This document shows positions 6,821 to 13,898 of a DNA stretch of 16,002 nucleotides, piece after piece (within the stretch, counting starts at the first letter, position 1; every line of letters starts with the position of its first letter). The notes under the pieces were generated by a model that was not told the DNA's origin, did not search any database, and saw nothing but the letters and a program-made list of their open reading frames with translations. The stretch is from TCS-49 sp964442515 (GTDB lineage: Bacteria > Campylobacterota > Campylobacteria > Campylobacterales > Sulfurovaceae), in the NCBI GenBank assembly GCA_964442515.1, contig CAYUAC010000042.1:1-16002 (forward strand), in the 5' to 3' direction. The position numbers and the translations under genes were made by a program.

Positions 6821-8164
6821 TTATTTTTCCACCATCGCGCTGTCGGCCATATCTTTTGAAATCTGTTTGGCCGGGTCGATACCTGATTTTTCTTTGAACA
6901 CTTCCACTTGGCGGATGATGTTGTCACGACCGCTGCTTAGCTTTTTGTGCGCATCGTCATAACTTGCCTGCGCGCGCTCCAGATGCGTACCGATCTTTTC
7001 ATAATCTTCTACAAAGCCTCTGACCTTGCCGTAGAGTTTTTCGGCCAGACGCACCACTTCGGCGCTGTTTTGCGCCTGCTTTTCATACCGCCAACTGTTT
7101 TCTACCGCCCGCAAAGCCACCAGCAGCGTGGTGGGACTTACCAGTACGATCTTTTTTTTAAACGCATAATCAAACAGCTGCCCGTCCTGTTCCAATGCTG
7201 CCATGAGCGCGCTTTCAACGGGAATGAACATAAAAATAAAATCCAATGTATTGATCCCTCGTAACTGTTCGTAGCTTTTTTGCGCCAAAGCGTCGATATG
7301 GTTTTTAATAGAAATAATATGAGATTGCAGATAACTGCTTTTTTGCTCCTTTTGCTCAGCGGCCACATACTGTTCATACGCGCTCAAAGACGTTTTAGCG
7401 TCAATAACCACCTGCCGGTCGTTTGGCAGATTCACGATCACATCGGGACGGTAGCGTTTGCCCTGCTCGTTTTGCAGCTGCTGTTCTCTGACATACTCTT
7501 CCCCCGCCCGCAGACCGCTTCGCTCCAGTACGCGTTCCAGTACCATTTCGCCCCAGCTGCCCTGCGTTTTATTCTGCCCCTTTAACGCGTTTGTCAAATT
7601 GATTGCGTCGGTGCTGATCTTTTGGTTGAGTTCTTTCAAACCCCGCAGTTCCTGCTGCAGCATACTTCGGTCTTTGGCTTCTTTGTCGTAAACATCTTCA
7701 ACCTTTTGTTTAAACGCGCTTAGCTGCTCTTTCATCGGAGTCAGGAGGTGATCTAAACTCTGTTTGTTTTGTTCGCTGAATTTGCGGCTGTTGCTGTCCA
7801 TGATCTTGGAAGCGATATTTTCAAACTGCTGGGTAAGGCGTTTTTCGTTTTGCTCAAAATCCCTTAAACGCTGCCTTGTTGCATCCTCTTGCGCTTTCAT
7901 CGCCGTTTGCAGACGCGATATTTCGCTTTTGTCCTCACTTGCCTGTTCCTGCAGCCGCTCCTTTTGGTCCTGAAGCGTCCCAAGACGCTGTTTATACTCT
8001 TGCAGCGTTGCTTCCTGCTGCTGCTGCGTACTTTGCAGGGAAACAAGTTCAAGATGCAGCTGCTGCGCCCTTTGTCTGGCGGACACAAGGGATTTGGCAA
8101 GAAACAGCAGCGCCAGACCAAGCAGTACTGCCGCCGCCGCTGAGAGGGCCGTAATATAAATCAA
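6821..8164 (-). CDS. rmuC: RmuC family DNA recombination/rearrangement-limiting protein
   Basis: 447 residues. An N-terminal membrane anchor (about 2-25) is followed by a long Gln/Glu-rich coiled coil (about 30-190). The RmuC core has the typical GSWGEMVLERVLERSGL stretch and PDVIVNLPNDRQVVIDAKTSL, a PD-(D/E)xK nuclease-like segment, then FIFMFIPVESA and LVSPTTLLVALR. RmuC limits inversions at short inverted repeats in E. coli; its biochemical activity is still inferred from the nuclease-like fold. The start is TTG at 8162-8164, preceded by an AAGGAT ribosome site. It is transcribed away from the ATP-grasp gene and toward the MCP-PYP gene, with 89 bases between; the latter has its own -10. 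Confidence 0.95.
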   Translation of the reverse strand: MIYITALSAAAAVLLGLALLFLAKSLVSARQRAQQLHLELVSLQSTQQQQEATLQEYKQRLGTLQDQKERLQEQASEDKSEISRLQTAMKAQEDATRQRLRDFEQNEKRLTQQFENIASKIMDSNSRKFSEQNKQSLDHLLTPMKEQLSAFKQKVEDVYDKEAKDRSMLQQELRGLKELNQKISTDAINLTNALKGQNKTQGSWGEMVLERVLERSGLRAGEEYVREQQLQNEQGKRYRPDVIVNLPNDRQVVIDAKTSLSAYEQYVAAEQKEQKSSYLQSHIISIKNHIDALAQKSYEQLRGINTLDFIFMFIPVESALMAALEQDGQLFDYAFKKKIVLVSPTTLLVALRAVENSWRYEKQAQNSAEVVRLAEKLYGKVRGFVEDYEKIGTHLERAQASYDDAHKKLSSGRDNIIRQVEVFKEKSGIDPAKQISKDMADSAMVEK

Positions 8165-8185
8165 ACAGATCCTTTTTTGTCATCC

Positions 8186-8191
8186 ATTATA
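8186..8191 (-). promoter_or_regulatory. -10 box of rmuC promoter
   Basis: TATAAT on the minus strand, about 21 bases upstream of the TTG start, in the 89-base divergent region shared with the ATP-grasp operon. Confidence 0.5.
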
Positions 8192-8218
8192 CCATTTTTC
8201 CAATCACAAATTATATGA

Positions 8219-8224
8219 TACAAT
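8219..8224 (+). promoter_or_regulatory. -10 box of the ATP-grasp/CocE/symporter operon
   Basis: TACAAT about 30 bases upstream of the ATG at 8254. It lies inside the longer open frame that begins at ATG 8215, which argues against that upstream start. Confidence 0.5.
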
Positions 8225-8253
8225 GGATAAAGCGCCTTAAAAAAGGGGGACAT

Positions 8254-9555
8254 ATGCAGTATAATATCTTTGTCCTTGGTTTGGATCCATTCAACCTCAA
8301 ACAGCTCCAAACGATCAAAAACGCGCACCGGTACCGTTTTTACGATCTGCTTTCCTATGATACCCTGGTCAATCCCAAAAACTACCCCATTGAACAGATG
8401 ATCGCGCAGGGATTTGAACAGATCAGGCAAAGCGGGGTAACGCCCGATGCCGTGATCAATCACTGGGATTTCCCCTCCGCCGCGCTGGTCGCGGTTTTCA
8501 GGGATGCGTATAATCTTACGGGAGCGAGTCTGAGTTCCATACTGATCACCGAAAACAAATACTGGTGCCGCCTGCGCCACCAACAAGCCATCGCCCAAAA
8601 CATCCCCGCTTTTGAATCAATCGATCCCTTTGATGCCGAGGCTGTGGCAAATACCCGCCTTGACTTTCCTTTTTGGCTCAAACCCGTTATCGGCTTTTCT
8701 TCCCAGATGGTGTATTATATCGATACCACAGAACGTTACCATATGGCTTTACAGGATATCCGCCAACAGATTTGGCGTTTTGGTGAACCCTTTTCCCTGC
8801 TTGCAGATAAAACATCGCTGCCTGAAGATATCCCCGCCCACGCAGATGCCTATACCTGCATCATAGAAAAACCCATCGGCGGATGGCAGTGTACGGTCGA
8901 AGGCTATATCCAAAACGGGCAAATCTCTATTACCGGTATTGTCGATTCGATCAGAGAGGGACAGATGGGTTCTTCCTTTGCCCGCTATGAGTTTCCCTCA
9001 GAACTTCCCGGCCATATCCAAAAGCGGTTGGAAAAGATCACCGATAAAGCCGTTAGGGCCCTTGATCTTGATGAGACACCCTTTAATATCGAATATTTCT
9101 GGGAAGAAACGACCGATCAAATCTGGCTGCTGGAGGTTAATACCAGGATTTCAAAATCCCACTCCCCGCTTTTTGCCGATGTCACCGGAGCCTCCAATCA
9201 TGAAGTAGCTATTGACGTGGCACTGGGACACAAACCCCATTACCCCAGGAAGGAGGGAAAACATCCGGTTTCGATCAAATTTATGCTGCGTCATTACGAA
9301 GATGCTGTTGTAACCCGTATTCCTGACAGTGACCGGATACGGCAGCTGGAAAATGAGTTTGAAGGAACCCGTATTCAGATTGAAGTGCATGAAGGCCAGC
9401 AGCTTTCGCAAATGCAGGGACAAGAGGTGTACAGTTATGAAGTCGCCGTTATTTTCATGGGCGGCCAAAGCCGCCAGGAACTTGAAAACCGCTACGCCGA
9501 TCTGCTGCAGCGGCTGGATTTGCAGTTTCGCCCCGTACCCTCAAAGGATGAATAA
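8254..9555 (+). CDS. ATP-grasp family carboxylate-amine ligase-like protein
   Basis: 433 residues from ATG 8254, chosen because a strong GGGGGA ribosome site lies three bases upstream and a likely -10 overlaps the alternative ATG at 8215. The fold is ATP-grasp: an N-terminal Rossmann-like domain (about 1-110), then FWLKPVIGFSS (about 140-150) with the ATP-contacting Lys143, and the metal-binding acidic set E280 (FNIEYFW), E294 and N296 (LLEVNTR). The family joins a carboxylate, activated as acyl phosphate, to an amine or other nucleophile; substrates cannot be read from sequence. Its stop overlaps the next ATG by one base (TAATG). The neighbours, a hydrolase and an amino-acid symporter, suggest amino-acid or peptide amide chemistry. 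Annotation pipelines often call such proteins biotin carboxylase-like, but I see no carboxylase partner or biotin carrier. Confidence 0.88.
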   Translation: MQYNIFVLGLDPFNLKQLQTIKNAHRYRFYDLLSYDTLVNPKNYPIEQMIAQGFEQIRQSGVTPDAVINHWDFPSAALVAVFRDAYNLTGASLSSILITENKYWCRLRHQQAIAQNIPAFESIDPFDAEAVANTRLDFPFWLKPVIGFSSQMVYYIDTTERYHMALQDIRQQIWRFGEPFSLLADKTSLPEDIPAHADAYTCIIEKPIGGWQCTVEGYIQNGQISITGIVDSIREGQMGSSFARYEFPSELPGHIQKRLEKITDKAVRALDLDETPFNIEYFWEETTDQIWLLEVNTRISKSHSPLFADVTGASNHEVAIDVALGHKPHYPRKEGKHPVSIKFMLRHYEDAVVTRIPDSDRIRQLENEFEGTRIQIEVHEGQQLSQMQGQEVYSYEVAVIFMGGQSRQELENRYADLLQRLDLQFRPVPSKDE

Positions 9556-11555
9556 TGCAGATTGAAACCATAGAACATATCCAGATACCGATGCGTGATG
9601 GTATCAAACTGGCCGCCCGTATCTGGATGCCCGAAAACGCCAATGAACAACCGGTTCCCGCCATCTTGGAATACATCCCCTACCGCCGCCGGGACAATAC
9701 CAGAGCCAGAGATGAGTCGATGCATCCGTTTTTCGCGCAAAACGGATACGCATCCGTTCGCGTCGATCTTCGCGGCAGCGGGGATTCTGAAGGGGTATTA
9801 GAAGATGAATACCTGCAAAAAGAACTTGATGACGGGGTGGAAGTGATTGGCTGGATCGCCAAGCAGCCCTGGTGCAGCGGCAATGTGGGGATGATCGGCA
9901 TCTCCTGGGGCGGTTTCAACGGATTGCAGATCGCTGCGATGCGGCCGCCTGAGCTCAAAGCCGTCATTTCGGTGGCTTCAACCGATGACCGCTACGCCGA
10001 TGATGTGCACCATATGGGCGGCTGCCTGCTGGGAGACAATCTTTCCTGGGCTTCGACGATGTTTGCTTTTAACTCCCTGCCGCCCGATCCCCAAACGGTT
10101 GGAGACAAATGGCGCGATATGTGGATGCAGCGGCTCAAAGGCAGCGGCCTGTGGCTGGAAAAATGGCTTGCCCACCAGCGCCGGGACGCATACTGGGAAC
10201 ACGGTTCAATCTGTGAAGACTGGAACGCGATACAATGCCCCGTCATGGCGGTATCAGGCTGGACTGACGGGTACACAAACGCCGTATTTCGCCTGCTGAA
10301 AAATTTAAAGGTCCCGCGTCTGGGGCTGGTGGGACCCTGGAGCCACAAATACCCCCACCAGGGCATCCCCGGTCCGGCTATCGGCTTTTTGCACGAATCC
10401 GTGCGATGGTGGGATAAATGGCTCAAAGGCAAAGAAAGCGGCATTATGGAAGAACCGATGCTGCGGGCCTGGATGCAGGATGTCATGCCCCCGACCACCT
10501 TTTACAGACAGCGCCCCGGTCACTGGGTAGCAGAAAGACAGTGGCCCTCCCCGCGGATCGTTTCCAAAGGGTTCAAACTGGACAGCCCGGGCCGCCTGCA
10601 GCCTGAAAATAGTGAAGTCAAAGAAGCGGCCATGACCATCCAGTCCCCGCTATCAGTCGGACTGTTTGCGGGCAAGTGGTGTTCCTACGCAGCTACTCCC
10701 GACCTGCCCCATGACCAGCGCGAAGAAGACGGCGGAGCCCTGGTTTTTGACACGCTTCCTTTGCAAGAACCCATGCAGCTGCTGGGAGCGGCGCAGGTTA
10801 CGCTTGATCTTGCCACGGACACCCCGGTGGCGATGACGGCGGTTCGTCTGTCCAGCGTGGCTCCTGATGACAAGGCAACCCGCATTACCTACGGTATTTT
10901 AAATCTGACACACCGGGAAGGCTCCAAAAACCCGCATCCGCTGACACCCGGCAAACGCTACCGCGTGACGATCCGCTGCAACGAAATGGCCCAGACACTG
11001 CCGCCGGGATACCGGCTGCGGCTTTCTGTATCGACCTCGTACTGGCCGCTGGCCTGGCCGGCTCCAAAACCCGCGCGGCTGAACGTGTTTGCAGGTTCCA
11101 GTACGCTTCAACTGCCGCTGCGCCCGGCCAAAAGCGAAGATGACGCAAAAATCAGTTTCAAAGCACCCGAAAAGCCCCAAACCCTCCCGGCCGAACCGAT
11201 ACAGCCCGGAGAACATACCTGGCGGGTAATCCGGGATTTGGAAACGGATGTTTCCACCCTTGAAGTGATCAATGACAGCGGAATCCAGTACCTTAAACCC
11301 ATTGATTTGAATATGGGGATCAGTGCCAAGGAGTGGTACAGCTACCGCGGATACGATTACGATTCCCCTAGAGGCGAAACCCTGTGGGAACGTACGTTTG
11401 AACGCGGAGACTGGAAGATAAAAACGGTGACAAGGACCATTTTGCAATCAGATCCGACCCATTTTTACCTTTTTGCCCAATTGGATGCGTATGAAGGGGA
11501 TAAACGGGTTTATTCCGATGAATGGGATGTGGCAATCGCTCGTGATCTGGTATAA
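9555..11555 (+). CDS. CocE/NonD (X-Pro dipeptidyl-peptidase S15-like) serine hydrolase
   Basis: 666 residues. The N-terminal alpha/beta hydrolase domain starts with IPMRDGIKLAARIWMP and has DLRGSGDSEG (71-80), the nucleophile elbow GISWGG with Ser117, an Asp in SGWTDGY (Asp238) and a His in GPWSHKYP (His264), giving the full catalytic triad. The C-terminal half is the beta-jelly-roll domain of the CocE/NonD family, with SPLSVGLFAGKWCSY and PGYRLRLSVSTSYWP as recognisable segments. Members cleave X-Pro peptides, esters or amides. No signal peptide is visible, so it should be cytoplasmic. The residues after about 560, ending in DEWDVAIARDLV, extend the usual core. It is translationally coupled to the ATP-grasp gene and followed after 11 bases by a symporter, so it probably hydrolyses a substrate made by one neighbour or imported by the other. 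Confidence 0.92.
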   Translation: MQIETIEHIQIPMRDGIKLAARIWMPENANEQPVPAILEYIPYRRRDNTRARDESMHPFFAQNGYASVRVDLRGSGDSEGVLEDEYLQKELDDGVEVIGWIAKQPWCSGNVGMIGISWGGFNGLQIAAMRPPELKAVISVASTDDRYADDVHHMGGCLLGDNLSWASTMFAFNSLPPDPQTVGDKWRDMWMQRLKGSGLWLEKWLAHQRRDAYWEHGSICEDWNAIQCPVMAVSGWTDGYTNAVFRLLKNLKVPRLGLVGPWSHKYPHQGIPGPAIGFLHESVRWWDKWLKGKESGIMEEPMLRAWMQDVMPPTTFYRQRPGHWVAERQWPSPRIVSKGFKLDSPGRLQPENSEVKEAAMTIQSPLSVGLFAGKWCSYAATPDLPHDQREEDGGALVFDTLPLQEPMQLLGAAQVTLDLATDTPVAMTAVRLSSVAPDDKATRITYGILNLTHREGSKNPHPLTPGKRYRVTIRCNEMAQTLPPGYRLRLSVSTSYWPLAWPAPKPARLNVFAGSSTLQLPLRPAKSEDDAKISFKAPEKPQTLPAEPIQPGEHTWRVIRDLETDVSTLEVINDSGIQYLKPIDLNMGISAKEWYSYRGYDYDSPRGETLWERTFERGDWKIKTVTRTILQSDPTHFYLFAQLDAYEGDKRVYSDEWDVAIARDLV

Positions 11556-11566
11556 AAAGGAAGGGT

Positions 11567-12283
11567 TTGCAGGCAGTTTATAGCGTCGTAGAACAGATCA
11601 ATGCCGTTGCCTGGGGGCCTCTTACCGTTCTTTTGCTCGTGGGTACGGGGTTGTATCTCACACTGCGGCTGAAATTTATCCAGATTTTTAAATTATGGCT
11701 TTCGATACAAATCTTTTCAGGCATCAACAAGCGCGAATCCAAACGGGGAGAACTCAGCCATTTTAAAGCGTTATGCGTAGCTCTTTCGGCCACTATCGGC
11801 AACGGCAATATAGCAGGCGTGGCAACAGCTATCACACTCGGCGGTCCCGGTGCCGTATTTTGGATGTGGGTCACGGCGGTTGTAGGTATGGCAACAAAAT
11901 ACGCCAGTGCCACGCTCTCACTCATCTATCGCAGCTACAGCCCGCAAAGCGGCTACTCCGGCGGTCCCATGTATTACATCGAAAAGGGACTGGGGCCCAA
12001 ATGGCGTCCGATGGCGCAGTTTTTTGCCTTCTGTACGATCCTGGCGGCATTTGGCACGGGCAATCTGGTAGAAAGCAACAGCGTCGCCGATTCGATGGAG
12101 TTTACGGTTCGCGACCTCTTTGGCTACGCAGCAACCGAGGCGAATATTACAACCGTCAAACTGGCCGTAGGCGGCGTATACGCCGTGCTGGTCTGGGCGG
12201 TGATCGTAGGCGGTATCAAGCGTATCGGCCGGATCGCTTCGGCGATAGTGCCTTTTATGTTTCTTTTTTATATTATCAGCGCT
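11567..12283 (+). CDS. AGCS-family Na+:alanine/glycine symporter, N-terminal part (to assembly gap)
   Basis: 239 residues before the first N run. The TTG start at 11567 is supported by AAGGAAGGG directly upstream and by 11-base spacing from the hydrolase stop. Family hallmarks are ALSATIGNGNIAGVATAI (72-89), the sodium-site helix, then GGPGAVFWMWVTAVVGM (92-108) and SGGPMYYIEKGLG. Several transmembrane helices are evident. The family imports alanine, glycine or related amino acids with Na+. The reading frame does not end: it runs into the gap at ...FYIISA and continues on the other side. This and the next entry are one gene. Confidence 0.92.
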
Positions 12284-12293
12284 NNNNNNNNNN
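12284..12293. other. Assembly gap (10 N) inside the symporter gene
   Basis: Ten N with AGCGCT on both sides. Collapsing the N run and one AGCGCT copy gives a continuous frame reading FYIISALVVIIMHIK, which is normal AGCS sequence, so no coding sequence seems to be missing. Confidence 0.9.
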
Positions 12294-13019
12294 AGCGCTT
12301 TGGTTGTCATCATCATGCATATTAAAGCCGTACCGGCCGCCTTTGCCCTGATCTTTCACGGGGCATTTCACGGCAGCGCCGCTGCGGGCGGCTTTGCCGG
12401 GGCGGGAGTAATGGCAGCAATCCAGTTTGGTGTCGCCCGCGGTATCTTTAGCAACGAAGCGGGTCTTGGCACCGCACCCATCGCCCATGCCAGCGCGCAA
12501 ACAAAAGAACCGGTCAGAGAGGGACTTGTAGCCATGAGCGGTCCCTTTATCGATACGCTGATCGTTTGTACGATGACGGCACTGGTTATTATCACCACCG
12601 GCGCGTGGGACAGCGGAAAGACCGGTTCTGAACTGACGACGTACGCTTTCAACCTCGCCGTACCCGATCTTGGCAAAGCAGCGGTAACAATGACGCTGCT
12701 GTTTTTTTCTTTTTCCAGCGTGATTGGCTGGAGTTATTACGGAGACCGCAGCGTCGGCTATCTTTTCGGCGAAAAAAACATCAACCGCTTTCGCTATTTT
12801 TATGCTGCCCTGCTTCCTTTAGGGGCGATTATGAAACTGGAACTGGTCTGGGCCCTGTGCGACATAGCTAACGCCTTGATGGCTATTCCCAATCTCATAG
12901 CAGTACTGCTGCTTTCACCGGTGGTGCTGCAAAGAACAAAATGGTATTTTAATCCGCGGATAAAAGGANNNNNNNNNNGATATAATACGGAAAATTTTAC
13001 ATCGAGGAAAAAATCATGA
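12294..13019 (+). CDS. AGCS-family Na+:alanine/glycine symporter, C-terminal part (between assembly gaps)
   Basis: Continuation of the gene that starts at 11567, beginning SALVVIIMHIKAVPAAFALI. It contains the diagnostic ARGIFSNEAGLGTAPIAHA segment, followed by several more helices and VIGWSYYGDRSVGYLFG, near the normal C-terminus. Rejoined, the protein is about 462 residues up to the second N run (12969-12978), within the usual size range. The true stop is uncertain. The frame through the gap as written runs to TGA 13017-13019, overlapping the YwbE start, but the last 12 or so residues (YNTENFTSRKKS) read through a promoter-like TATAAT and look non-coding, so the real stop may lie in the gap. 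Confidence 0.88.
   Translation, partial: SALVVIIMHIKAVPAAFALIFHGAFHGSAAAGGFAGAGVMAAIQFGVARGIFSNEAGLGTAPIAHASAQTKEPVREGLVAMSGPFIDTLIVCTMTALVIITTGAWDSGKTGSELTTYAFNLAVPDLGKAAVTMTLLFFSFSSVIGWSYYGDRSVGYLFGEKNINRFRYFYAALLPLGAIMKLELVWALCDIANALMAIPNLIAVLLLSPVVLQRTKWYFNPRIKGXXXXYNTENFTSRKKS
12969..12978. other. Assembly gap (10 N) at the 3' end of the symporter gene
   Basis: Ten N between AAAAGGA and GATATAAT. Only GA is shared by the flanks, so whether bases are missing cannot be decided here. The symporter stop codon may fall within it. Confidence 0.9.
12981..12986 (+). promoter_or_regulatory. -10 box of ywbE-like gene
   Basis: TATAAT directly after the second gap, about 30 bases before the YwbE ATG. 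An AGGAAAA ribosome site lies in between. Any upstream element is hidden by the N run. Confidence 0.5.
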
Positions 13020-13210
13020 ACAATCAAAAACGTACTGATATCAAAAAGGGCCAAAAAGTGGGGATCGTCTTGAAAAAGGACCAGCGAAGCGGCACAATCA
13101 CTTACGGCACCGTCAAAGATATCCTCACCAACTCCCCGACTCATCCCCACGGAATCAAGGTCCGGCTTGACGATAACCGTGTCGGCAGGGTCAAAGAGTT
13201 TGCGGATTAA
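13016..13210 (+). CDS. ywbE: YwbE family small protein (DUF2196)
   Basis: 64 residues, MNNQKRTDIKKGQKVGIVLK followed by KDQRSGTITYGTVKDILTNS and THPHGIKVRLDD...GRVKEF. This is the characteristic short, basic YwbE sequence, with KKGQKV, QRSG and HPHGIKVRL as conserved blocks. The family is widespread and uncharacterised; a small beta-rich fold and possible nucleic-acid association are guesses from its basic, SH3/KOW-like look. A TATAAT and an AGGAAAA ribosome site precede it. The FAH-family gene follows after 55 bases with its own promoter. Confidence 0.9.
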   Translation: MNNQKRTDIKKGQKVGIVLKKDQRSGTITYGTVKDILTNSPTHPHGIKVRLDDNRVGRVKEFAD

Positions 13211-13232
13211 AACAAAAACAAGCTGTAGTTAG

Positions 13233-13238
13233 TATAAT
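13233..13238 (+). promoter_or_regulatory. -10 box of the FAH-dnaE operon
   Basis: TATAAT (in AGTATAATATC) about 28 bases upstream of the FAH-family ATG, with AAGGG as the ribosome site at 13256-13260. No intergenic space separates the FAH gene from dnaE, so this may also drive dnaE. Confidence 0.55.
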
Positions 13239-13265
13239 ATCATTAATATAACTTCAAGGGCAGCA

Positions 13266-13898
13266 ATGAAACATATATGGTTTGAAAACAATGAAGTCGT
13301 CCCCTCCAAAGTCGTATGCATCGGGCGAAATTACGTAGAACATATCAAAGAATTAGACAACGAAGTCCCCAAAACCCCCGTTATCTTCAACAAGCCAAAC
13401 AGCGCTATCAGCCCTGTGCTGTACGCTTTTGGCACTAAATGCCGCTTTGAGGGAGAACTGTGTTTTTTGATCGAAGGCAGTGATGTTGCGGGCGTGGGTT
13501 TTGGATTTGATTTGACCAAGGTCGATGAACAGGAAGCGGCCAAGCAAAAGGGTCTGCCATGGGAACGCGCCAAAGCGTTTAACGCTTCAGCGGTTTTTAG
13601 CGAATTTGTCAAGATTGATTTTGATATCGCTTCGCTACATTTTACCCTCAGTCAAAACGGTACCATCGTCCAGAAGGGAGGATATGAACTGATGATGAAC
13701 AAACCCCGTGAAATCATTGCAACGACCCGTGAATTCATGGAATTTGAAGACGGTGACATCCTCATGAGCGGTACGCCAAAGGGTGTGGGATATTACGATG
13801 TGGATGACAGCTTCAGCTTTTGTATCTACAGCGGCGACAACGCGATCTTGGAGGGACGGTTCGTGGTCAAACCCTACCCCAAAGGCGACAACCAATGA
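13266..13898 (+). CDS. Fumarylacetoacetate hydrolase (FAH) family protein
   Basis: 210 residues, the size of single-domain FAHD1/YcgM-type enzymes. It has VCIGRNYVEHIKEL (17-30), the divalent-metal ligands E62 and E64 (FEGELCFLIEG) and D82 (GFDLTKVD), the KGLPWERAKAFNASAVF block (95-111) and SGTPKGVGY near the C-terminus. Members cleave acylpyruvates or decarboxylate oxaloacetate in the cytosol. The exact substrate is not determined, and the usual His before the EGE motif is replaced here (KCRFEGE). The stop overlaps the dnaE start by four bases (ATGA), so the two are co-transcribed; the link is probably organisational rather than functional. Confidence 0.93.
   Translation: MKHIWFENNEVVPSKVVCIGRNYVEHIKELDNEVPKTPVIFNKPNSAISPVLYAFGTKCRFEGELCFLIEGSDVAGVGFGFDLTKVDEQEAAKQKGLPWERAKAFNASAVFSEFVKIDFDIASLHFTLSQNGTIVQKGGYELMMNKPREIIATTREFMEFEDGDILMSGTPKGVGYYDVDDSFSFCIYSGDNAILEGRFVVKPYPKGDNQ

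Noticed and set aside
8215..8253. Upstream ATG at 8215 as start of the ATP-grasp gene
   Set aside because: It lies before a likely -10 (8219-8224) and has no ribosome site, while the ATG at 8254 has GGGGGA three bases upstream and begins a normal Rossmann-like strand.
9992..10498. 168-codon frame on the minus strand inside the CocE/NonD gene
   Set aside because: The plus-strand hydrolase has its full catalytic triad across this region; the minus frame shows no motif.
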